The translations under genes and the position numbers were made by a program. The notes beneath the pieces are model-generated. The model searched no databases. It was given only the letters and a program-made list of their open reading frames with translations, and had not been told where the DNA came from. DNA of 64,000 nt from NCBI RefSeq assembly GCF_965363235.1, contig NC_134849.1, positions 58,113,122 to 58,177,121 on the forward strand, given 5' to 3'. This document shows positions 1 through 9,700 of this stretch, in pieces. The DNA is from Mytilus galloprovincialis. Taxonomy: Eukaryota; Mollusca; Bivalvia; Mytilida; Mytilidae. Numbering within the stretch: the first letter of the stretch is position 1; each line of letters begins with the position of its first letter.

Positions 1-423
1 TGGCTTTGTACCCAAAGCTAAAAAAGGAACGTCATATTAGAATTAGTTATTTAAGAGCAATAACTTCTTTAAGGATTCCTCTGATGAATTCGTCAATTCA
101 CTTTTTTGTAGACCGTAACTGGGTGATGATCTTTAATTTAATCTGCAGTTTCTGTATCTGTTTAATATAGTTTTCAGATAACAGGCGAACTTGAACGCAC
201 ACAAATGGAAAAATCTTCATTAAAGGACAATAACTCCAATTCGTTTGTCGATTTCAGTCATTTGACCTCTTTCAGAGACTTAAATTTGTCTTGTATATCA
301 ATCCTTTTTGCTATTCAAAGTTTCATTTTATCAATGATTGATTTCAAGATAATGATCAAAAATGTTTTATGTAGTTTTATCACAGGCACTTGTCTCAGAA
401 TTCCCCCCCCCAATATACCTTTA
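1..423. other. Left edge, no gene seen
   Basis: AT-rich sequence with one short unsupported open frame and a C-run near its end. I see no splice signals, recognisable protein or repeat with defined ends here. Confidence 0.5.
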
Positions 424-545
424 TATTGAAGGCCGTACATTGAACTATCATGGTTTACCTTTATTATAAATTGTCATTTGGATGAAGACGGTTGTCTCGT
501 TGGCACTCAGACCACATCTTCCTCTATCTATATAGGATATTTTTT
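424..545 (+). repeat. Dispersed repeat tail, 'gttgtctc(a/g)ttggca' family
   Basis: Contains 'aaggccgtac', then 'gttgtctcgttggca', then a 'ccacatctt' end. The same order occurs at about 1537-1655 and 19775-19895 on this strand and, in reverse, at about 6327-6372. I recognise this from memory as a very common 3' tail in mussel DNA, probably of a non-LTR retroelement or SINE. No protein-coding part is attached. Confidence 0.6.
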
Positions 546-983
546 TTCTGAGACGAATGTCTGTGAGTTTTATGTAGACTTTTCTATCTATAGCGGTCTT
601 CAAGATAAAAGACTGTCTGAACAAAACTTGCATTTTACCCAGGAGCTGTGTTCTATTTTTATATGACTGAGAAGCAATTATAATGTCATGGGAGACATTT
701 TTTAAAACTAGATACCCCAATAATGATTGTGACCAAGTTAATACAATAGTTTCATCAGAGACTATTTCTGTATATAAGATAACGGACGACAGACGCCAAG
801 TAATGAGAAAATCTCATATTTTTTATTGACAACATCTTTGTGACACTTGGAAAACGTGCTTTTCAAATCACCATTCCTATAGGAACTATAAACGGTTGTC
901 CACTTCATCCCTAAATGTTCCTTCAATCATATGAGGTTGCCTTTATACAGGAGATTTTCTGGAATAACGAATTAACATTTCAG

Positions 984-1139
984 CAGTGCCTGCGATTGGA
1001 GTGTATATATTCCAGGGTTTTCGAGGTCTATCAGATTTCCTTGATGGCATGGTTGCTGCGTACAAGCAAGATTTGAAGCAAGGGTTGAGAATTCGTCCTA
1101 GAGTTTTAAAGAAGACCACAAATATGTTACTGTCCCAGG
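984..1139 (+). CDS. Possible isolated exon, unknown protein
   Basis: An acceptor-like 'acatttcag' is followed by about 51 open codons reading VPAIGVYIFQGFRG and then SDFLDGMVAAYKQDL, up to a possible donor at 'cccag|gttagg'. The amino-acid composition looks like real protein, with mixed hydrophobic and charged residues and no low complexity. Immediately downstream the frame runs into a dispersed repeat, so the exon would have to end near 1139. No partner exon was found in the window; the rest of such a gene would lie to the left. It could equally be an exon fossil or chance. I do not recognise the protein. Confidence 0.22.
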
Positions 1140-1660
1140 TTAGGGGGAGGGTTGGGATCCCGCTAACATGTTTAACCCCGCCACATTATTTATTTATGTG
1201 CCTGTCCCAAGTCAGGAGCCTGTAATTCAGTGGTTGTCGTTTGTTTATGTGTTACATATTTGTTTTTCGTTCATTTTTTTACATAAATAAGGCCGTTAGT
1301 TTTCTTGTTTGAATACACCTTATCGCTATTTGTCCGCCATTGCTGGAAATCACACAGGTTCCCGTAAAATTTTGACGTCATAAAACAAAATGTCTGACGC
1401 CACAATGGAAAAGTGATTGTTGTTGACGTCAAAAGTTCAAGCGGACGGGTCAGCCGGGAATAGCGATAAGGTGTATTGTTTTACATTGTCTTATCGGGGC
1501 CTATTATAGCTGACTATGCGGTATGGGCTTTGCTCATTGTTATAGGCCGTACGGTGAACTATAGTTGTTAATGTCCGTGTCATTTTGGTCTTTTGTGGAT
1601 AGTTGTCTCATTGGCAATCATACCACATCTTCTTTTTTATATTCAATTGTCATAGCCACA
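1140..1660 (+). repeat. Dispersed retroelement tail, interrupted by a MITE
   Basis: A continuous repeat is recognisable on both sides of an inserted MITE (1315-1473). The left part ends 'cttgtttgaa' and the right part resumes 'ttgttttacattgtc', continues through 'ggggcctattatagc' and finishes 'ttggcaatcataccacatc'. The copy at about 56040-56330 runs through the same junction without the insert. No reading frame remains. Confidence 0.65.
1315..1473. mobile_element. MITE with 'CACCTTATCGCTATT' ends, TA flanks
   Basis: The left end CACCTTATCGCTATT is matched by AATAGCGATAAGGTG at the right end, flanked by TA on both sides (1313-1314 and 1474-1475). The length is about 159 bp and it is non-coding. 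Related sequence starting 'accttatcgctat' occurs at about 15160 and 17940. TA target duplication fits a Tc1/mariner-like helper, but that is inference. Confidence 0.7.
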
Positions 1661-1719
1661 ATTTCGCACCTTTTCTTTGATTATGACATATCAATATATC
1701 TTTGATGTCATTATGTGTA

Positions 1720-1925
1720 TCTAGTGGAGCAAGATCAACCTACCATTCTAGAGTACCCGAGATCACCTTTGTTATTGATGACGGTCATGTTGATCAACGT
1801 AGTTTTCTATGCAGTGTTTTGTAATTACACCTTTTTAGCAATTGTATTATATTTCTCTATTTCAATTTTTGTCCCCTTGGTATCTTCTGCTTTTTGTTCA
1901 GCCCCGAACGTCTAATTTAAAGTAA
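1720..1925 (+). repeat. Retroelement 3' tail copy
   Basis: Degenerate copy of a tail also seen at about 11356-11600, 12295-12470, 51570-51860 (minus), 60500-60645 and 63655-63870. Shared landmarks are 'gagcaagatc', 'tagttttctatg', and a block resembling 'gtccctttggtatctt' near the end. Confidence 0.5.
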
Positions 1926-2177
1926 TACAGCAACTTGTCATTAAATGGCAGGTCCAAGGTTAGGAAGATGACAGAACACTTCATATTGGTTCTCTACAAC
2001 ACATCATATTTTGACTGATAAATGACGTCTGATGTTAATAACTTAGCATTCACCAATACTAACATGTGAAGGAGTTCGAGGTCAAATGAATCACATACGG
2101 CAGAAATGAACTACTTTCAATCCCTCAAACGTCATCATGCGGATAACATATCACGTACAGTTGCCGATTTTTTTTTT

Positions 2178-2766
2178 ATGCCCCACCTACCATAGTAGAG
2201 GGGCATTATGTTTTCTAGTCTGTGGCTCCGTTCAGGTTAAAGTTTTTGGTTAAGGTAGTTTTTGTTGACGCTGAAGTCCAATTAACTTGAAACTTAGTAC
2301 ACTTGTTGCTTATGATATGATCTTTTTAATTTTAAAGCCAAATTAGACTTTTGACCCCAATTTCACGGTCCACTGAACATAGAAAATGAAAGGGGAGTTT
2401 CAGGTTAAAGTTTTTGGTCTAGGTAGTTTTTGATGAAGCTGAAGTCCAATCAAATTGAAACTTAGTACACTTGTTGCTTATGATATGATCTTTCTAATTT
2501 TAAAGCCAAATTAGACTTGTGACTCCAATTTGACTGTTCACTAAACATAAAAAATGAAAGTGGGAGTTTCAGGTTAAAGTTTTTGGCCAAGGTAGTTTTT
2601 GATGAAACTGAAGTCCAATCAACTTGAAACTAAGTACATATGTTCCCTATAGTATAATCTTTCTAATTCTAATGCCAAATTAGATTATTACCCAATTTTT
2701 ACAGTCCATGGAACATAGAAAAGGATAGTGCAAGTGGGGCATCCGTGTACTTTGGACACATTCTTG
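2178..2766 (+). repeat. 'gcccc' dispersed element, copy 1 (three internal units)
   Basis: Starts 'tatgccccacctacc', continues 'agaggggcattatgttt', and ends at 'tactttggacacattcttg'. Inside are three direct repeats of about 165-169 bp, each beginning 'caggttaaagtttttgg' and containing 'cttgaaactagtac'-like and 'gaacatagaaaatga' blocks. It is non-coding. The same element recurs at 2768-3210, 42127-42300, 48547-49010 and, more distantly, about 32053-32650. Confidence 0.75.
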
Positions 2767-2767
2767 T

Positions 2768-3210
2768 TTTTATGCCCCACCTACGATAGTAGAGGGGCAT
2801 TATGTTTTCTGGTCTGTGCCTCTGTTCGTCCGTCCGCTTCAGGTTAAAGTTTTTGGTCAAGGTAGTTTTTGAAGAAGTTGAAGTCCAACCAACTTGAAAC
2901 TTAGTACACTTGTTCCCCATGATATGATCTTTCTAATTTTAATGCCAAATTATAGTTTTGACCCCAATTTCATGGTCCACTGAACATAGAAAATGATAGT
3001 GCGAAGTTCAGGTTAAAGTTTTTGGTCAAGGTAGTTTTTGATGAAGTTAAAGTTACATCAACTTGAAACTTAGTACACATGTTCCCTATGATATGATCTT
3101 TCTAATTTTAATTCCAAATTAAAATTTTGACCCCAATTTCACGGTCCACTGAACATAGAAAATGATAGTGCGAGTGGGGCATTCGTGTACTATGGACACA
3201 TTCTTGTTTT
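2768..3210 (+). repeat. 'gcccc' dispersed element, copy 2 (two internal units)
   Basis: Head-to-tail with the previous copy. Begins 'tatgccccacctacgatag', then 'ggtctgtgcctctgttcgtc', and holds two internal units of about 170 bp rather than three. Ends 'tactatggacacattcttg'. Confidence 0.75.
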
Positions 3211-3409
3211 TTATTTTACTAATACTAGTAATTCAGAAACTGCCCAGGCACCTTATAACACGAACTTATGGACCAGGAAGAGACCAAAGTCAGATGAGTT
3301 CTCCCAGATGGATATTTAGACCCTCAGAATAAGACCAAATTGGACGGATTTACACTTACTTATAGCAGAGGTCAACCATTCTAACAAATTGTTACTGTTC
3401 TTCTTCTTC

Positions 3410-5335
3410 GAGGAAAGATAAACATATCAATATGCTGACCAATGAACCATGAAAATGAGGTCAACGATCAAGGAAAATGAATAAATAGTGAAATGAAAAC
3501 ATGTCAAGGTTATAGATGATCAACATACAATTGAAAATGGAAATGGGGAATGTGTCAAAGAGACAACAACCCAACCATAGAACAGACAACAGCAGAAGGT
3601 AACCAATAGGTCTTCAATACAGCGAGAAACTCCAGCATACCTTGCAATATTACTTTAAATACAATAGTTGACCTTGTACTCAAACTAACTGAACATAGCA
3701 GTTGTAGAAGAGAAAAAACCTATTTAAACAGTGTCCTTCCCAATAATAATATAGCATCCTAGTTACAGTAATTCTAGAATACTATTTTGTTTCTAGAAAT
3801 TAAAGCATCACATCCATAACTTAGACAATGTTCAGAACTGTCAACGTATATTTGTTCCACCTTACAGAAGTTCCAATGGAAACTTTGTTATAAACAATGT
3901 CATAATATCTGTTCCTGTTGGAACAAATATTCTATACCATTTATTCCGTTAGGAACATTCACTGTAATATTTATTCCAGTGGAAATATTCCAGAATATTG
4001 TTTCCATTTGGAACTTATATTATGAAGGAACTTCTATAACAAGAGTGGACACGCTGAAATGTCTCACCTTCTTTACTAATCATTTATGGTTATGTTGAGA
4101 GTCCTAAATATAAAACTTTACTACATATCATATAAACTTAACATGATCCGATAAAATGAGGTCAAGGTCATATAAACCAAATAAGAAATACGTGTACAAC
4201 TTACAATCATTCACTACACTTAATATGGTTGACCGATTGCTTATAGTTTCTAAGAAACAGACTTAATATTGACAAATGAACCATGAAAATGAGGTCAAGG
4301 TCAGATGAACCATGCCAGACAGACATGTAAAGCTTACAATTCTTTCATTAAACAATGAACAAATAAAGTTGACCTAATTTACAGTTTAAGAAAAACAGAC
4401 CAAAACACAAAAACTTAACACTGAGCAATTAACCCTGGAAATGAAGTCAAGGTCAAATAAAACCTGAGAGACTGACATGTACATCATAAAATATGTCCAT
4501 ACATCAAATGTAGTAGACCTATTGGTTATAGTATTAGAAAAAAAGAACAATACTCAAAAACTTAACTCTGATTTGTAACTGAACCATGAAAATGAGGTCC
4601 AGGTCAGATGACACTTGTCAGCTAGAAATGTACCCCTTACAATCATTCCATACACCAAATATTGTAGACCTATTGCATACATTATAAGAAAAACAGACCA
4701 AAACACAAAAACTAACTATATAAACCACTGAACCATGAAAATAAAGTCAAGGTCAATTGATACCTGTCACTCCTTCCATACACCGAATATACAAGACCTA
4801 TTGCCTATAGTATCTGAGATATAGACTTGTCCACCATTACTCAACCTTGTTCACTGATCCATGAGATGTGGTCGAGGTCATGTGAAAACTGTATGACGGA
4901 CACGAGGACATTGCAAGGTACACACATACCAAATATAGTTATCCTATTACTCATAATAAGAGAGAAATTAACATTACAAAAAATCTTAACTTTTATTTCA
5001 AGTAGTCACTGAACCAAGAAAATGAGGTCAAGGACATTAATGGATATGCAACAGACCTAAACTTCGTAACATGAGGCATCTATATACAAAGTATGTATGA
5101 AGCATCCAGGTCTTTCACCTTCTAAAATATAAAGCTTTTAAGAAGTTAGCTAACACCGCTGTAGTAGAGGCTGTGGACGGAACACAATCCCTTAGTCAAG
5201 CTTTCTGCAACAAAAATCGTTACCAATAGCATCACATTCCCACAATTTATCATCACATTACCATGATGGTCAAAAGAAGAACACAACAACCTATATATGC
5301 ATTCCTTGAGCCATGAAAATGAGGCCAAGGACAAC
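3410..5335 (+). repeat. Diverged ~150-bp tandem array ('atgaggtcaaggtca')
   Basis: The motif 'ccatgaaaatgaggtcaagg', or close variants, recurs near 3447, 4155, 4282, 4434, 4587, 4735, 5014 and 5310, spaced at about 150 bp or multiples. Between motifs the units share 'acagacc', 'acacaaaaacttaac' and 'ctattgc(a/t)tat'. The stretch 3640-4070 is a different insert inside the array. Copies are strongly diverged, so the array is old. Confidence 0.65.
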
Positions 5336-5360
5336 CGACATATGTCTGACTGAACCTTAA

Positions 5361-5761
5361 GGATGTACTTAGGTGAGGTTTTGGAATTTGTGTCAAATGT
5401 TCGGACTCCTTGGTGTCATTTCCATACAATACAATGTAAAATATTTTGCCCCATAACACCTATTTATCTTTTCAGATAAGACTTAATAGCTCATGAAAGG
5501 TCATTTACCAAAATTTTAGAAGATTCTTGATTTTCTTTCTTTTGTTTTGAGACCCAAATGATACCAATGCAAATATAAGGTAAAAGTCCGAGTCAGCCTT
5601 TTCCTGTCATATTTTAAATCTCATATATCTTGAAAAGGAGGTCCATGACCTATCAATATTTTTAGCTTAACCTTATCTTTAATTGATGCTCTACCAGCTT
5701 ATAGTATCAATTTTAATTTCTTAATTTCTTAATTTTTACCTAACCTCACCTAAGTACATCC
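5361..5761 (+). mobile_element. TTAA-flanked MITE, family 1 copy A
   Basis: About 401 bp between TTAA at 5357-5360 and TTAA at 5762-5765. The ends are inverted: GGATGTACTTAGGTGAGGTT on the left and AACCTCACCTAAGTACATCC on the right. Near-identical copies lie at 30681-31079 and, inverted, at 35702-36107. Non-coding. The TTAA target duplication fits piggyBac-type mobilisation by a helper elsewhere (inference). Confidence 0.8.
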
Positions 5762-5765
5762 TTAA

Positions 5766-6745
5766 CATCAAAAGGCATCTGTTTATAGATGTAATATAAT
5801 TTGTCTAGCTTTTCCACTTTCTGTTTATAAAACTCTAAACAATCTTTTTATTCAAAGTTTCTAAACAAGAACCCATGTCTCAAATCCTGCAACACTCCTC
5901 ACATGTCATGAAAGTAAGACAATTTTTTTTTCTCTGTGGATAAAAAATCTTTTAAAACTGAACCATGAAAATGTGGCTATGCAATGCTAATAGTAAGTTA
6001 ACAAAATTCAAATGGTCTATTCTCCATCATATTCATGAAACTTAAAAGCTTTATATAGCTTCATAACATTACAGCATTTGAGGCTGAACTTAACAAGACA
6101 TTTTGTTAAAGAACACAGATAAGAACCTTTTCATGTGTTGGTGTATATGCTTTTCCAGAGATATATGTGTATATATGTCTCTGGCCTTTCTTAATGTTTT
6201 CTTATTATTTCTAAAATTAGATGTTAAATCAAAGTCTTTGATAACTTTGCTTTAAATTATTCCCTTTTTAATCTTTAATAGGAAGATTTATAGTTTGATA
6301 TTGTTTAGACAGCTCTCTATCATTGAATAGATATAGGAAGATGTGGTGTGAGTGCCAATGAGACAACTCTCCATCAGACTGTATTTTGCCCACTTAAATC
6401 CCATTCTTTGAAATATTTAGAGTTTTTGATCTGTTCAAAAAAAAAAAAAATAGACAATAAATTCAATCTTGTTTTCTTAAAATATAACAGAATATAAAAA
6501 ATAAATGGTAGATTTACAGTAATATCCAGGCTAATGATCGTGATTCAAAATGTGCAGAAAGATATCAGACTTGAAGACATTTTCAAAACCTCAATTCAGA
6601 CAATTATATTTTTCTATTCTTTATTTGTAAAATGTATCTTGAATGTATTGAACATATCCAAGATGACAGCACCTCACATATATACAAACATTGAATCTCA
6701 TAAAACAGTGAGAGAGGCATAAACACTGAAACATTAAACTGATAA
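5766..6745. other. Intergenic, nothing coding seen
   Basis: AT-rich spacer between the family-1 MITE and the 3' end of MRNIP. It holds a short reversed fragment of the 'ttggca' repeat tail (about 6327-6372) and A-runs. One 62-codon open frame has no supporting feature. Confidence 0.5.
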
Positions 6746-6751
6746 TTTATT
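6746..6751 (-). terminator. MRNIP: Probable poly(A) signal of MRNIP
   Basis: AATAAA on the minus strand, about 32 nt beyond the MRNIP stop codon. It is the nearest canonical signal, giving a very short 3' UTR if used. Confidence 0.45.
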
Positions 6752-6782
6752 CATTCATTAACATAAAATATTTTGAACTCTA

Positions 6783-9700
6783 TCAAATTTCAAAATCTAA
6801 GTCCTCATCATTCAAGTCATCAACTTTAAACAAATGTTTTGTACCTGGCAATTTCTCTATAGAATTCATGATGATTTCTGTGTCGTCTGCATTATTGCTG
6901 AGAGGAACATTTTGTTTGTTTGCTGAGTTACCTCCCTTTTTCATAATAGAACCTGTTGCATAAGTATTAGTATTTATAGGATATAAGACATTACTTGAAA
7001 AATTAGTAACATTGTCTTGGGACAATTCAACCCCATTCATGACTTTTGGAGAAAATAACTCTTCTTTCTTGAAGGCAGGAAATTCGTTTGTGACAAACCC
7101 TTTAGGTGACCTCTCAATTTTATGATGAAAATATTTTTGGCAATTTGAAGAGTCAGACTCTTCTTCTTGTGATGACTGAGATTCCTGAAATTTTACGACG
7201 GGATTAACAGTAAAATATATGCCCTGTTCATCATCGCTATCATCACTAGAGCTCATGGTCTCGTCCTCAACAAATTGTCCCCATTTAGAACTCTTGGCTT
7301 CAATGGTATTTGGCGATTCCTTTGACTTTACTGTTTCTACTTGACTTAACCTAGAGTTTTTCAAGTCAAAAACATTGGTCGATTTTGATAAATTGTTTAT
7401 TCCTGTTTCATTAACACCTTCAGATGGGTAACCATAACCTCTAACCTTTGCACTCTGACCTGTAAATGTTAAACTAGAAAAATCTTGTTTACTACCTTCT
7501 GCAAAAGGTTTATCTGTTTTGTGATTATTAAGCTTATTTCCACTTTTGATTTTGTTGTATATATTCTCGTCAGATGCTGTATCCATAGCAACATTTTGTT
7601 GTTCTTTGAAAGGATGGTTAGCCCTGAAATTGTTTGCAGAAGAAGTAGGATTGTATTCGGAATATTCATCACTTCTTTTGGAATTTTGTTGCCAGTTTCT
7701 GAAAACAATAACGATAATCTTATTATGATAAAATGAAAACACTTTTTTTACTAGGATAATAAAAATACCACTTCTTTTAAGGTTTTCATTTGTTTAGCTG
7801 TGCACATTATTGTGAAAGCTGGCGTCATCATGAATGTTACATTTCATTTGAAATTAAAGAACCTTAGTGAGTGGGCTAACATATCCCACGCCCCCACATT
7901 GTCTCTGGACAAACAAAATAACTGTAAGAAAAAAAATTAAATCATAATTTCCTGTCGATATGCACATCTACATTAAGTATATCCTTGTAATCTAAAAGGT
8001 TTCATGAAATTATGTTGTGTGGTTTCAGAGGAGTTGCAATGACAAACTGTTGCAGTAGTATATTGAGACAAATAAGTTCAAAGGGGTGCAACTCCTAGAA
8101 AAAAACTCGATTCATAATTTCAACTGTTAAACTGTTGCAGTAGGATATTGAGGCAAATAAGTTCAAAGGGGCGCAACTCCTAGAAAAAAATCTGAATCAT
8201 AATTTCCTGTCTATATGCACATCTACATAGTAGCATGTTTCTCTATTGTCGTAAAAAATCATAATATATATCTAATAAAATTGATAGATTTAGCTAACAA
8301 AGTCCTTATATTTCAATAAGGTAACTTTATTTGTTAGTGGAAAATTGTTTTAATGTTAATTAGGCTTAAATTAAAAATTGCTTGCTTTCCCCTCTCTGTG
8401 ATTAAAGTAAGATAACTCTGGTCAATTTTCCTAACATTTAATCATTATAGGAAGATGATATAGTTCTGTTTTCATTTATAGTCTTTTTCATAAAAGTTCT
8501 AATTGTTTTGGGTAGGTCCCAATTACAATTTTACACTCTAGCATTCGGCATCAGTTAGAAGCTTCTGGAATAAAATGGTGACTATGGTGTACTGTTTTGT
8601 GTTTGTGTTAGGCGTTATTACACTTCTTTAATGTATTTGTCTTCAGGGATCGAGTAAAGCAGATAAGTTACATCAGCTTAATGCTTCATTTGAGTTCTGG
8701 CATAATGGTATACACCATACCGATCTTAGAAACAAATGCCTTTACGAGTAGAATGATGAATGCTGTTGGACAGTTTTTGATGCATACCACAACTTGAAAC
8801 AGTGTATTCTTGACAGCACAATTAATGTTTTTCACCGGCATATTGTACCTCAAAAAGTAGGAAAAAGTGTTTTTTTTTTAATAATTTCCAGGATATGGCT
8901 TTAATAGAGAGCAATTTCATGAATACTGGGAAGATGCTTTTTCTGTGACATATTTGCTTGTTCCAGAATATTTCCCCCTAACAAGGGAAAGTTTTATTCT
9001 GTAAGTGCCTGTGATCTGTGATTTATATCAGTTTGTCTCATCGCTCTAAAAAATTAGTGATGATGAAGGCAGATTTGACCTTGTTTATTTTTTTACGTAT
9101 AAGCACGGTATGAACACTTACTGATCACAAAAAAATATTTATAAGATAACAAAATAATTCTTTATATTGGTATATATTAATTTTAAACATTTCAAAACAA
9201 ATAAAAGAAATTATAGATATACATAAATGTCTTTGATAAACTATTGAAAAATACGAGTATCTAGTACATTACTGATTTTGTAACGATTTTAAATTCAATA
9301 AAAAAAACTATATTTATAAGATATAATTATAACCCTGTTAAAGGTAGACAATCAACATATTGACTTTATGAAATTAAACATAGACTCATAGTTCAAAGGA
9401 ATATAACTCTTGTATACAAATGACACATCAATTGAGTTATTTAGCTGCGAATTCGTGCACCACCTTCAAGGAAGATTCTAAATTATCAATATAACCACAA
9501 GTTGTTAATCTATAGATACTGACGACTATTGAATGCTAACCACAGTAAAGAATATTTGTTTGAAATTTTTTAACACTTACTCAGAAAAATGCTCGAACTA
9601 CTTGACTTTCAAAGCTCATAATTAACATGTTTACACACTGATATAATATGGTTGTTAAACATTACAAACCTGTAATCGTATAAGACACTATACACCTCGT

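Noticed and set aside
7469-7736. Other frames overlapping the last MRNIP exon
   Set aside because: Shadows on both strands. The MRNIP frame is fixed by splice phase and homology.
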